A stretch of DNA of 64,000 bases, from assembly GCF_040802235.1 (NCBI RefSeq), contig NC_133164.1, positions 90,884,302-90,948,301 of the forward strand. The letters are read 5' to 3'. Positions 37,031 to 48,400 of the stretch are shown piece by piece. The stretch's first letter is position 1, and every line of letters starts with the position of its first letter. A program made the translations under genes and the position numbers. The DNA comes from Manis javanica (Eukaryota; Chordata; Mammalia; Pholidota; Manidae). The notes beneath the pieces were generated by a model, which was given only the letters and a program-made list of their open reading frames with translations, ran no database searches and was not told the origin of the DNA.

Positions 37031-37170
37031 AGAGGCAGTGTCATATAATGGTTCAGAGGCACAGACTTGGAGCCAAACATGGAGCTGTGTTGAATTAGTT
37101 TCACCTTGTTCAGGGTCACACAGAATTTAGTGATTTAGTTTCCCCAATATATAAACTGGGATAATCATGG
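37031..37170 (+). mobile_element. MIR SINE, 5' half
   Basis: CAGTGTCATATAATGGTTCAGAGGCACAGACTTGGAGCC, then TTCACCTTGTTCAGGGTCACACAGA and TAGTTTCCCCAATATATAAACTGGGATAAT, follow the MIR layout. Confidence 0.65.
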
Positions 37171-37176
37171 AGTGGA

Positions 37177-37560
37177 TAAAGTGAAGGTTCCTATGGCCAG
37201 GATTCTCACCTGGGCCTGGTTGGCTCGCTCACTACACAGGTGTGAGCAATGCGTCTTACTGACTCTAGGCGACAGGGTGACAAGGCTGCAAGACTGCAGG
37301 AGAGCAGAGATGAGACTAGAGTGGTGGCAGCACAGAGACTGGGACAGCTGCGCAGGTAGAGAGGCTGCGAGGCAGAGACCGGCTTGCTGCATGCAGACCC
37401 GCTCTGAGTGGATGGGATTCTAGTGATGACCTGCCACCATGGAAATAAAGTTGGATATAAATCCTTTCACCTCAAGAATGTTCTACTGTCATTTCTTTGG
37501 TCATACTGAATCCACAGTGAACTTACCAGGGGCTGAAACCCACTGGCAAAGCAAGACACA
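37177..37560 (+). mobile_element. Candidate ERV LTR
   Basis: A GC-rich U3-like part is followed by GGAAATAAAGTTGGATATAAATCC (signal at 37441-37448) and a U5-like end with GAAACCCACTGGCA. The layout fits an LTR, but I did not identify its family or a target duplication. Confidence 0.4.
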
Positions 37561-37685
37561 GAGTTACGTATCACAAAAGCTATGTGAAGTACTTAAAGCA
37601 GTTTCTGATGCACACTAAGTACCATGTGTCTTTGAGCAGCCATTATTATATGTTATAGGACTATAATGTACTGTAAGACATTGTT

Positions 37686-37741
37686 TCTCAAAGTGCAGTC
37701 CATGAATTACCTGCATCAGAAGCACCTAGCAACTTGTTTTT
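37686..37741 (+). mobile_element. MER5A-type remnant interrupted by L1-D
   Basis: TTCTCAAAGTGCAGTCC, then CCTGCATCAGAAGCACCTAGCAACTTG, resembles the start of a MER5-class hAT element. It is cut at the L1-D target duplication and seems to continue after 44636 (ATTGATTCAGTAGGTATG; AAGTTTGGCAAACACTG near 44890). Confidence 0.5.
37725..37741 (+). repeat. L1-D target-site duplication, left copy (17 bp)
   Basis: CCTAGCAACTTGTTTTT is repeated exactly at 44619-44635. The pair brackets one insertion of 6877 bp, which shows that all material between arrived together or was added inside afterwards. Confidence 0.88.
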
Positions 37742-37981
37742 TTTTTATTTCAATGTGTGCTATTTTATTTATCATGGGTTTTTTAATTAATTTTTAAGAA
37801 TTTTTTTATTGGGAAATGGATTTGACTATAACATTGTATTAATTTTAAGTATACAACATATGAATTTGATACATGTGTATATGGCAAAATGACTACAATA
37901 AGCTGAGTTAAGATTAATTTTAGTGTTTTAAAACATTACATGAAAATATTTTGATATTTATTATCAAGTTTGGGGTGCCTC
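37742..37981 (-). mobile_element. Private 3' tail of L1-D (second transduced piece)
   Basis: AT-rich sequence between the outer poly(A) and the poly(A) of the retroviral segment. Parts (TATTAATTTTAAGTATACAACATATG, AAATGACTACAATAAGC) resemble an old L1M 3' end. It contains AATAAA on the minus strand (37764-37769) about 20 nt before the terminal A-run, as expected of a used cleavage signal. The 49890 copy lacks it. Confidence 0.65.
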
Positions 37982-39041
37982 TTTTTTTTTTTTTGAGAGG
38001 GCGTCTCATATTTATTGATCAAATGGTTGTTAACAACAATAAAATTCTGTATAGGGGAATCAATGCTTAATGCACAATCATTAATCCACGCCAAGCCTAA
38101 TTCTCGTCAGTCTCCAATCTTCTGAAGCATAATGAACAAGTTCTTACATGGTGAACAAATTCTTACATAGTGAATAAGTTCTTACATGGTGAACAGTACA
38201 AGGGCAGTCATGACAGAAACTTTTGGTTTTGATCACGCATTATGAACTATAAACAATCAGGTCAAATATGAACATTCGTTTGATTTTTATACTTGATTTA
38301 TATGTGAATCCCACATTTCTCCCTTATTTATTATTATTATTATTTTTTTTAAATAAAATGCTGAAATGGTAGGTAGATGCAAGATAAAGGTACAAAACAT
38401 AGTTTAGTGTTGTAAGAGAGCAAATGTAGATGATCAGGTGTGTGCCAGTAGACTAAGTGTTAATCCAAGCTAGACAAGGGCAATAAAACATCCATGGATG
38501 CAGATTTCTCTCAAAACAGGGGGGGGTGAAGTTCCAAGCCTCACCACTGTTGATCCCCAATTTCTCACCTGATGGCCCCCCTGCGACTGTGCCTGTTTTG
38601 CTTGTTCCTCCCTTGAGGAATCTTACCCATCTCTGGCTGACCAGTCATCTTCCGGGGCCATACAGGGAAATGTAAAGTTGGTAAGTGAGAGAGAAGCCAT
38701 ATTGTTTGAAAAGCTTAGCTTTTTACTTTGCAGATTTATGCCCTGTGGCTTCTATGCCCAGCATTTGCCTTGAGGTATCTTTACCACTTGGAGGAGTTAT
38801 GATACTCGGTGAATTCGATATGAGGCACAAATTCTATTTAAGGGTTGTAATTAGGAAGGAAGAAGAAAAGCTATGGAGGTAGCAGATGGAAGAAAACATG
38901 GGAAGATTGATTATTTCTTTGACATATCTTCTCATAGAGTAACATAAGCATGTATAGGTTTTAAACTCCTAATTAAATTGGCACACCCATTAACATAATA
39001 GGAATACAGTTACATAACCAAAGCAGATCTATAATTACCAG

Positions 39042-39406
39042 CTATCGCAAGTGGAGCCAAGAAAACCAGTTAGGCACCCTAGGCGTTTGTGAAAATTTGC
39101 CTATGATATAATGGATATTGTCCAACTGTACTTGAACAGTCTGAGAGAAATCAGACAAATTAAAACAACCCATTCCTGGGAACTGTTCACATCCCACATG
39201 TTCTTTTAACAGTAGATAGTCTGTAGTTGTAAGATTTTGGAGCGCTACAACTTGCACTTCTCCTAATTCTTGGGTGAGTTCCAACAGTATAGATCCAGTC
39301 AAATTTGTTGTTTTACTGTATGCACAGGTCAGCTTAGATATCTCCTTCTTCATTCCCATGGCAAGTCCAGGAACCAGTGGGATGGATGCAGCTACAACTG
39401 CAGCAG
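39042..39406 (-). pseudogene. Retroviral env TM ectodomain remnant (copy 1)
   Basis: An open piece of 105 codons (39042-39359), with an in-frame Ala/Val-rich fusion-peptide-like run before it (to 39406). It shows the TM heptad region, a LQN motif at residues 40-42 where the immunosuppressive-type segment lies, and a cysteine loop. The usual CX6CC is changed to C57-X6-G64-C65. It ends at TAG just before a hydrophobic stretch that looks like the membrane anchor. SU is absent. The CX6CC-type loop points to a gamma- or alpha-like retroviral envelope. Not an intact gene. Confidence 0.8.
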
Positions 39407-39499
39407 CACCTGGATCTTTGTTGAGATTTTTTGATGATCATCTTCTGGTATGACTCTTCCACAGAGTGCTGATGTTGGAAGTTCTTCATATAGTAACTT

Positions 39500-39720
39500 A
39501 GTTCATTTTCTGGGTAGCCAAATTAGGCTTTGATCCTCTGTATAAACACCAACAGACCCTTTGCCCACACTTTGATATGCCCTTTATACCACTGTGTAGA
39601 ACTCATTGGAGGATTGGAGGTCACCACACAGGAACTGCTTTTTTTTTTTTTAAGAGAAAGGATTATCAGAAAAATGTACCTCCATAGCCGATCATCTGAC
39701 ACCCTTAAAGTGATCAATAT
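39500..39720 (-). pseudogene. Probable retroviral integrase C-terminal remnant
   Basis: Minus-strand reading gives a GKGSVGVYTED...IWLPRK-type phrase near 39507-39566, like the C-terminal DNA-binding domain of retroviral integrases. A frameshift, a stop after PRK and an A-run break it. It sits directly before env, as pol does in retroviruses. Identification by pattern only. Confidence 0.45.
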
Positions 39721-40143
39721 TAAGGATATTTAAAGCATGCATTAATCACTGATTTACAGTTAGTTTTATCCTATCAGGGAGTAATCCCCCCTTTCTTTCT
39801 TTTTTTTTTTTGTTATCATTAATCTACACTTACATGAAGAACACTATGTCTACTAGGCTCTCCCTATACCAGGTCCCCCCCACAAACCCCCCTACAGTTA
39901 CCATCCATCAGCATAGCAAAATGCCACAGAATCACCACTTGTCCTCTCTGTGCTGTACAGCCCTCCCCTTTCTCCAACCCCCACCATTATGCATGCTAAT
40001 CTTAATACCTCCTTCTTCTTCCCCCCCCTTATCCCTCCCTACCCACCCATCCTCCCCAGTCCCTTTCCCTTTGGTACCTGTTAGTCCATTCTTGGGTTCT
40101 GTGATTCTGCTGCCATTTTGTTCCTTCAGTTTTTCCTTTGTTC

Positions 40144-43110
40144 TTATACTCCACAGATAAGTGAAATCATTTGGTATTTCTCTTTCTCCGCTTGGCTTGT
40201 TTCACTGAGCATAATACCCTCCAGCTCCATCCATGTTGCTGCAAATGGTAGGACTTGCCCTCTTCTTATGGCTGAGTAATATTCCACTGTTTATATGTAC
40301 CACATCTTCTTTATCCATTCATCTACCAACATTTAGGTTGCTTCCAATTATTGGCTATTGTAAATAGTGCTGCAATAAACATACGGGTGCATCTGTCTTT
40401 TTCAAACTTGATTGCTGCATTCTTAGGGTAAATTTCTAGGAGTGGAATTCCTGGGTCAAATGGTAAGTCTGTTTTGAGCATTTTGATGAACCTCCATACT
40501 GCTTTCCACAATGGTTGAACTAATTTACATTCCCACCAGCAGTGTAGGAGGGTTCCCCTTTCTCCACACCCTCGCCAACATTTGTTGTTATTTGTCTTTT
40601 GGACGGTAGCCATCCTTACTGGTGTGAGGTGATACCTTATTGTAGTTTTAATTTGCATTTCTTTGATAATTAGCGATATGGAGCATCTTTTCATGTGTCT
40701 ATTGGCCATCTGTATTTCTTTTTTGGAGAACTGTCTGTTCAGTTCCTCTGCCCATTTTTTAATTGGGTTATTTGTTTTTTGTTTGTTGAGGCGTGTGAGC
40801 TCTTATATATTTTGGACGTCAAGCCTTTATCGGATCTGTCATTTACAAATATATTCTCCCATACTGTAGGGTTCCTTTTTGTTCTATTGATGGTGTCTTT
40901 CGCTGTGCAGAAGCTTTTCAGCTTAATATAGTCCCACTTGTTCATTTTTGCTCTTGTTTTCCTTGCCCGAGGAGATATGTTCAAGAAGAGGTCACTCATA
41001 TTTATGTCTAAGAGGTTTTTGCCTATGTTTTTTCCCAAGAGTTTAATGGTTTCATGACTTATATTCACGTCTTTGATCCATTTTGAGTTTACTTTTGTAT
41101 ATGGGGTTAGACAGTGGTCCAGTTTCATTCTTCTACATGTAGCTGTCCAGTTTTGCCAGCACCATCTGTTGAAGAGACTGTTATTTTGCCATTGTATGTC
41201 CATGGCTCCTTTATCAAATATTAATTGACCATATATGTTTGGGTTCATGTCTGGAGTCTCTAGTCTGTTCCACTGGTCTGTGGCTCTGTTCTTGTGCCAG
41301 TACCAAATTGTCCTGATTACTATGGCTTTATAGTAGAGCTTGAAGTTGGGGAGTGAGATCCCTCCTACTTTCTTCTTCTTTCTCAGGATTGCTTTGGCTA
41401 TTCGGGGTCTTTGGTGTTTCCATACGAATTTTTGAATTAATTGTGCTAGTTCATTGAAGAATGTTGCTGGTAATTTGATAGGGATTGCATCAAATCTGTA
41501 TATTCCTTTGGGCAGGATGGCTATTTTGATGATATTAATTCTTCCTAGTCACAAGCATGGGATGAATTTCCATTTTTTAGTGTCCCCTTTAATTTCTCTT
41601 AAGAGTGATTTGTAGTTTTCAGAATATAGGTCTTTCACTTCTTTGGTTAGGTTTATTCCTAGGTATTTTATTCTTTATGATGCAATTGTGAATGGAATTG
41701 TTTTCCTGATTTCTCTTTCTATTGGTTCATTGTTAGTGTATAGGAAAGCTACAGATTTCTGTGTGTTAATTTTGTATCCTACAACTTTGCTGTATTCCGA
41801 TATCAGTTCTAGTAGTTTTGAGGTGGAGTCTTTAGGGTTGTTTATGTACAATATCATGTCATCTGCAAATAGTGACAGTTTAACTTCTTCTTTACCAATC
41901 TGGATTCCTTGTATTTCTTTTTTTGTCTGACTGCCGTGGCTAGGACCTCCACTACTATGTTAAATAACACTGGGGAGAGTGGGCATCCTTGTCTAGTTCC
42001 CGATCTCAGATGAAAAGCTTTCAGCTTCCTGCTGTTCAGTATATTGTTGGCTGTGGGTTTATGATACATGGCCTGTATTATGTTGAGGTACTTGCCCTCT
42101 ATTCCCGTTTTGCTGAGAGTTTTTATCATGAATGGATGTTGAATTTTGTCAAATGCTTTTTCAGCATCTATGGAGATGATCATGTGGTTTCTGTCCTTCT
42201 TTTTGTTGATGTGGTGGATGATGTTGATGGACTTTCGAATGTTGTACCATCCTTGTATCTCTAGGATGAATCCCACTTGGTCATGGTGTACGATCCTTTT
42301 GATGTATTTTTGAAATCAGTTTGCTAATATTTTGTTGAGTATTTTTGTATCTACATTCATCAGGGATATTGGTCTGTAGTTTTCTTTTTTGGTGGGGTCT
42401 TTGCCTGGTTTTGGTATTAGGGTGATGTTGGCTTCATAGAATGAGTTTGGGAGTATTCCCTCCTCTTCTAGTTTTTGGAAAACTTTAAGGAGAATGGGTA
42501 TTATGTCTTCCCTGTATGTCTGATAAAATTCCAAGGTAAATCCATCTGGCCCGGGGGTTTTGTTCTTTGGCAGTTTTTTGATTACCGCTACAATTTCATT
42601 GCTGGTAATTGGTTTGTTTAGATTTTCTGTTTCTTTCTGGGTCAGTCTTGGAAAGTTGTATTTTTCTAGGAAGTCATTCATTTCTCCTAGGTTTCCCAGC
42701 TTGTCAGCATATAGGTTTTCATAGTACTCTCTTATAATTTTTTTTATTTCTGTGGGGCCTGTCGTGATTTTTCCTTTCTCGTTTCTGATTCTGTTGACTC
42801 TCTTTTCCTCTTAATAAGTCAGGCTAGAGGCTTATCTATTTTGTTTATTTTCTCGAAGAGCCAGCTCTTGGTTTCATTGATTTTTCCTATTGTTTTATTC
42901 TTCTCAATTTTATTTATTTCTTCTCTGATCTTTGTTATGTCCATCCGTCTGCTGACCTTGGGCCTCATTTGTTCTTCTTTTTCCAATTTCAATAATTGTG
43001 ACATTAAACTATTCATTTTGGATTGTTCTTCCTTCTTTAAATATGCCTGGATTGCTATATACTTTCCTCTTAAGACTGCTTTTGCTGTATCCCACAGTAG
43101 TTGGGGCTTT
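40144..43110 (-). pseudogene. L1-D ORF2 remnant without endonuclease domain
   Basis: Reverse-transcriptase and C-terminal parts remain in long pieces: 42316-42681 ([38 protein letters not shown]), 41854-42276 ([36 protein letters not shown]), 40739-41248 and 40323-40709 (the Cys-rich C-terminal region, [19 protein letters not shown]). FADD lies across a frameshift near 41860. The first third, with the endonuclease, is deleted. Confidence 0.9.
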
Positions 43111-43114
43111 TGCT

Positions 43115-43891
43115 TGCTGGGAATTGTTTAATCCCTCCTTCATATTTAAATGATAATCGTGCTGGATACAGTAGTCTTGGTTCGAGGCCCTTCTGTTTCA
43201 TTGCATTAAGTATATCATGCCATTCTCTTCTGGCCTGTAAGGGTTTCTGTTGAGAAGTCTGATGATAGCCTGATGGGTTTTCCTTTGTAGGTGACCTTTT
43301 TTTTTCTCTCTGGCTGGATTTAATACTTTGTCCTTGTCTTTGATCTTTGCCATTTTAATTATTATGTGTCTTGGTGTTACCCTCCTTGGATCCCTTGTCA
43401 TGGGAGTTCTGTGTACCTCTGTGGTCTGAGAGGCCATTTCCTCCCCAAGTTTGGGGAAGTTTTCAGCAATTATTTCTTCAAAGACACTTTCTATCCCTTT
43501 TTCTCTCTCTTCTTCTTCTGGTACCCCTATAATGCAGATATTGTTCCATTTCGATTGGTCACTCAGCTCTCAGAATTCTTTCATTCCTGGAGATCCTTTT
43601 ATCTCTCTCTGCATCAGTTTCTCTGCGTTCCTGTTCTTTGTTTTCTAGTCCATTAATGGTCTCTTGCATCTCGTCCATTCTGTTTTGAAGTCCTTCCAGA
43701 GCTTGTTTTATTTCTGTATTCTCCTTCCTTAGTTCTTGCATATTTCTCTGCAAGTCCATCAGCATGGTTATGACTTTTGTTTTGAATTCTTTTTTAGAAA
43801 GACTGGTTAAATCTATCTCCCCAGGTTCCTTCTCAGGGGAAGATGTAGCAGATGCCGAAGCTGTCTGGATCAAGTTTTTTTGCCTTTTCAT
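43115..43891 (-). pseudogene. L1-D ORF1 remnant
   Basis: An open N-terminal piece at 43559-43891 starts MKRQKNLIQTASASAT and has a coiled-coil part (KENTEIKQALEGLQNRMDEM). A frameshift near 43560 leads into the C-terminal part. This ends at the internal deletion just after the KQFP-type motif, so the last residues of ORF1 are lost. Confidence 0.85.
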
Positions 43892-44618
43892 GTTGATATG
43901 TGCTATTGACTGTCAGCTGGGAGAGCCAAACTTTCCACTTGCTACTGGCCTTTCTTTACTGGGACATTGTGTCTTGCCCGGCCGGTATGTAGGAAGCTTC
44001 CTTGCTGAGGGCATGGCCAGCCTTAGGCTGCTTCTCTGCTATGGCCGAGCCCCGGCCTGTTTGGCTGTTTACCTCTGTGAGGGGTCTCAGAACTGTTGCC
44101 CAGGGGGTTAGTGTGCCCGGGTTTCCCTGTAATTTCCAGCTGCTGGGCCATGACCTGGGTTTTTTCTGTCCAGCTGTTGCATCCCTGTCCCTTTAAGACT
44201 TTCAAAAAGCACTCGCTTTTCTTTGTCACAGGGGCATCAGCTTCAGGATCTGCTCAAAGGTCTTGCTGCCCTGTTTCCCTAGTTTCCAGCCCTCCACACA
44301 TGCACTGTGTCTGCGCTCTGGTGCAGATGGCTAGGGCTGGGTTTAGCAGTCCTGGGCTCCCTCTCCCTCCCACTCCGACTCCTCTCCTCCCACCGGGAGC
44401 TTGGGGGTGGGGCGCTCGGGTCCCGCCAGGCCGGGGCTTGTATCTTACCCCTTTCACCAGGTGCTGGCCTCTCACACGTGTGGATGTAGTCTGGCTGTTG
44501 TCCTGTGTCTTCTGGTCTCTCTTTTAGGATTAGTTGTATTTGTTGTATTTTCAAAAATACATATGTTTTTGGGAGGAGATTCCCAGTGTCCTACTCACGC
44601 CGCCATCTTGGCTCTGCC
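43892..44618 (-). promoter_or_regulatory. L1-D 5' UTR (internal promoter) with YY1-type site
   Basis: A GC-rich 5' UTR of 727 bp. At its tip the minus strand reads CCAAGATGGCGG (44600-44611), matching the YY1 site that sets the L1 start in human L1. The open frames of up to 143 codons on the plus strand here are composition artefacts. Confidence 0.75.
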
Positions 44619-44635
44619 CCTAGCAACTTGTTTTT
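44619..44635 (+). repeat. L1-D target-site duplication, right copy
   Basis: CCTAGCAACTTGTTTTT, identical to 37725-37741, directly after the L1 5' tip. Confidence 0.88.
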
Positions 44636-45169
44636 AAATGCACATTTCTTCTGAAACAAATGTAGGTTCCACCATATAAAACTTACTACTGCAAGGAGGG
44701 GTGGTGGCAAGGGAGTGGAATGGGAAGCACCTGAATTCAGATGAAGTGAACAGAGGCCATCCAGGAATGGGGAGCCTGGGGCACTGGCCAGAGCACTTTT
44801 TAGAAAAGAATCATAGAAAATTGATTCAGTAGGTATGTACCTTTTATGCCAATGTCCCAAGGGAATCTTGTCAAAGAAGTTTGGCAAACACTGTCCTAGA
44901 GACTCTCAGATTTCTAGTATTCCCCAACTGTGCTTTAAATTCAAGGTGTGGTGAGCAGGACTTCAAGGTACCAAGTGACTCTGTCCACTCAAAAGCACTT
45001 AAGTATTACTGAGCAGCATGTCACAAAAGAAGTCATGGTCTTGTTCTCTGCTCATAAGGCATTTTCCATATAATGACTGTAAAACCCATACTTTATTTAC
45101 TCCCTGGAGTTACCTAGAATTTTAAATTGGGAAGGACAATTTAAACTCATGGAGTTCAAAGTTGGTCTA
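44636..45169. other. Intergenic, MER5-type debris
   Basis: Continuation of the sequence split by L1-D. The phrases TTGATTCAGTAGGTATG and AGTTTGGCAAACACTG suggest hAT/MER5-class remains. No gene. Confidence 0.4.
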
Positions 45170-45336
45170 GAGTAGTTGTCAAAATGTGGTCCCTAAACCC
45201 GGTGGCATCACCATCAAATTATTACAAATGTAAACAAGGACTTACTCCAGATGCTGTGGGGGTGGGGCCCAGCAATCTATAGTTTAATAAGCCCCTCCAG
45301 GTGACTCTAAAGTTCATTCCAGTTTGGGAACCACTG
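45170..45336 (-). mobile_element. MER5A (hAT-Charlie) element
   Basis: Left end GAGTAGTTGTCAAAATGTGGTCCC, right end AGTTTGGGAACCACTG, inside GGGGGTGGGGCCCAGCAATCTATAG and TTTAATAAGCCCCTCCAGGTGACTCT. This is MER5A in reverse orientation. It ends about 150 bp beyond the probable RPRD1A cleavage site. Confidence 0.88.
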
Positions 45337-45479
45337 GCCAAGCAAAGGATCTCCTTCAGCAATCTGTCCACCATAATGTCGCTAAATACTTCCAGTGCTT
45401 TGTTTCACTTCCAGTCCATTAATCTTGCCCCTCCCACCCCGTACCTACGTAATCATATTCACAAAAATAATCTACACAT

Positions 45480-48400
45480 TTCAAAAAGAACATAAAACTT
45501 TATTAAGAATGTCTCATACTGTCATCAGATACAGCCAAAGAGAAACAGGTAAAGAAACAGGGAAACTTCCCCATGCGCTACTGCCACCTCGAAACAGACT
45601 CATGTGTGGTTGCCTGGAATTAAAGGGCAGCAAATGTTCTGTATAAATGAATTCAGAAAGTAACACAATGCTCCCTTTCTACACAGAGAGTTGGGTTTAC
45701 ACTTTGAAAAACTTTGACAGAGTGCAACAACTATGACACGGGACTTTAGGAGCTATTAATAGAATACAAAGCAGTTTAGTAGCTTTATTTCATATAAAGT
45801 TTTAGAATGGAAAATTCATAAAGGACATTCTAACTTTCCCAATTAATTTGTACTTTTCAGTTTTTTCTTTCTAAAGATTTCTCAGAAGAAGTTCACTATA
45901 CTTTAATAAATGAGCTGCTCATCTTCAGTGATAACTAATCCCCTAGTTTTGTTCTTTTAATTTTGTAAATCATCGTGGCCAGGACATCCCAGCTTTTGCT
46001 GATTCTGAGTTCTTATAGAAAAATCCTGACTCAGAGAGCAGGCGAGAAGAGGTACCAAAATAGCTGCACCTGTACTGGTTCTCCTAGAGGGGAAGGTTGG
46101 CTCTTAGGCACAATTTTCTCAGACTCTGTATGGTTCTTTTACTTACTGTAGTGATGGAAGGAGCACAGGGAACGCCAGGGAATCTGTTCAAATTGCCACT
46201 CCAGACAGCTCTCTGCACTGTTTGTGGAGAAAAGAGTGATGGTATCCATTCAAACCATAGTACACCTACTGCAAGTGTGGTGATACGCTTTTCTCTTGAG
46301 GGCCAGGCCAAACTGCACTCCAAGATGCATGATCTGCCTTAAGTACACAGTGGAGAAAATGCTCATGATTTAGGATTTGGCATTATAGTACCCCCATCTA
46401 ACTCTACTTCTTGAGAAAATGTAGTCTACATTTTCAAAAGGAAGACTATTTACTGCTAGGGCTTATCATGTAAGCTGTTATAAAGCTGAAAACATAACTT
46501 TCAGAACACACCATATCATTTATGTTTACAGTGAATGAATGAACCAACAACTGAAGGTTTCCAGAGGATTGGTCAAAGGTTGAGATTGGGAGTAGGATAC
46601 AGGCTTCATACTATCACAAATCTCTTCAAGCACTTTAAAAAAATAATGCATTTTTATCATATATATTTAGAGCAGATACTGGCATTAAAATCAGTATATA
46701 AGAAGTTTGTCTTAAATTGTGAAAATATTTCAACAAACTTCTAATAAATTTCAAATCTTCCCAAGAGTACAGTTTATAAATTAGTTTTAAATGGAAAAAA
46801 ATAAATACTTTGAATGGATAAACCACCACTTTAGCAAATTGTAAGTAAGGTCAAGATATTGAAAATAAATTAATATACAAGTTTTTGCTTTCACTTTAAC
46901 AAAAACTAACTTATGTGGTATACATTCTAACAGTATATAACCAGGTTTTTGTAATTGTGCATTTGTTACCACCATGCAGTTTTTTTCTTACATATCCTAC
47001 ACCTAGGGACAGAGGTACACAGACAGACACCCAATGTATGAGTCTGGCTGCTGCACACAATTTCCTTAGTTATAGTCATGTTACAAGCGCTGGTCAGGAT
47101 CTATTACTAGTAATTTATCAACCACATTACAGATTAAGTACATTCATGCTTAAGTGAATTAGGTTCCCAGGTGAATTTTCTGTGGTGTGTTCACAAGGAA
47201 CCTACTATTGTTGCTGTGAGAAAATGTGCCTGAATCTCAAAAGTCGACTAAAAAACTTTGGAATATAAGCTACATGTGGATGGGGACTACTTATATGTGT
47301 CCCTGTTTTAGAGGTCGAATTGTAAAAGCATTGTTTCCAGAACTAATGGCTATTAAAAATTAATAATCTGCCTTCTCCAAGATATACAAATTCATTTTAA
47401 CTATAATCTCTAATACTGAGAAAGAGTGAGGCCATTCAGACTAGTAAGACACATAACTGGCTTGTGGGATTTAAAAGATGTTTTATTGACTATCTAATTT
47501 GAATCTGCTTACAACAAAAAAATAATGTGTAAAGTAATGAATGAAAAAAATGTTTATTCATTACTGAATACAAATCCACAGCTTAATAATGAGATTTAAA
47601 AAGAAGGCAGGAGAGCATGCAATTGCTCTAACACATAGGGTTAGAAATAAAAGGTAAAAGTACATTTGTTTTGGTAATTCTAAATATACAAATATAGTAT
47701 TTATGAGATCTACCTTGCAGTGTAGCACTGCTTAATTTCCAAATATACAGTCATTCAAAAACCTTAAGGAAACATTAAAAATGTTCCAGGCTACTTTTTT
47801 GAATATTAATGGATATTGTGTTCTTGAGATATCAGAGTTAAAAATACCATATTGTTTTTAAAGTTAAATGGCTAAGGGAATAATTGAAGTATCATTTTTT
47901 ATGTTTCTTTTAATCCCAGATGGCTTTATGTTAAAGGTATCAATGTTAAAAGGGGACTGATTTGACAAATAGAAATCAGTTTCAGAATCAGAGTTGTCCT
48001 CTTGGCAGAATGTCAAAATTTATAACATTTCCAAAACATTTTCATAATAATCTACTCAAATAATTCTAAACAGTTTAATCAAGGGGGTCCCTATTTAACA
48101 CTTCTTCTACTCTACATTGGCAGCTGGCATGGAAACCCTCTAATGCTACTGTGGGTAAGTCCACTAGGCTCTGATCTGACCCTCAAAATGACATCCCTGC
48201 TTCGTGTTAAATTACTGATCTCTAGGGAATAAGTAATCAAAGGGATTGAGAGGCCCAGAACTGATATTTTGGTCAGGGAGAAGGATGAAGATTAAGTTGG
48301 AACATTTAGTCCCTTCCACAATCAAGCCCTAAGTATACAATAAAGCCTCAACAACTCCTGATTAGTTCTTACCCTTTAGAAATTACACACTATATAGTGA

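Larger units (their letters stand above)
37995..39790 (-). mobile_element. Endogenous-retrovirus segment carried by L1-D (copy 1)
   Basis: On the minus strand it contains a decayed integrase C-terminal stretch, an envelope TM ectodomain directly behind it, and about 1 kb of non-coding sequence. It ends with AATAAA (38011-38016) some 17 nt before its own A-run, like an LTR R-region poly(A) site. The SU part of env is missing. From 37995 to about 39405 it aligns along its whole length with 49903-51309. An A-run (T-run at 39639-39651) interrupts the integrase end. Confidence 0.8.
37742..44618 (-). mobile_element. L1-D: composite L1 plus ERV segment plus extra 3' tail, one insertion
   Basis: A single 17-bp target duplication encloses, in minus-strand order: an L1 body with intact 5' tip (44618 to 39812), a T-run (poly(A) on the minus strand, 39791-39811), a retroviral segment (39790 to 37995), another T-run (37982-37994), and about 240 bp of unrelated AT-rich sequence with AATAAA at 37764-37769, ending in a final poly(A). 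Interpretation: an L1 whose transcript twice ran past a poly(A) site and carried flanking DNA along. Its ORFs are longer than in the other L1s here, yet the endonuclease region is deleted. Confidence 0.85.
39812..44618 (-). mobile_element. L1-D body: L1 with ~1.1-kb internal deletion
   Basis: Minus-strand L1. The 3' end is GTTATCATTAATCTACACTTACATG at the left; the 3' UTR runs to 40143, the ORF2 remnant is 40144 to about 43110, the ORF1 remnant about 43115-43891, and the 5' UTR 43892-44618. Compared with L1-B, the whole stretch from the ORF1 end through the ORF2 endonuclease domain is missing at 43110-43115. The 5' tip is complete, with the YY1-type CCAAGATGGCGG. Confidence 0.92.

Noticed and set aside
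44096-44527. 143-codon open frame on the plus strand, GC-rich
   Set aside because: It lies antisense in the L1-D 5' UTR. The GC-rich composition explains its length, and no family features are visible.
46097-46342. 81-codon frame with a signal-peptide-like start
   Set aside because: It sits on the opposite strand within the RPRD1A 3' UTR. No splice context and no known homologue.
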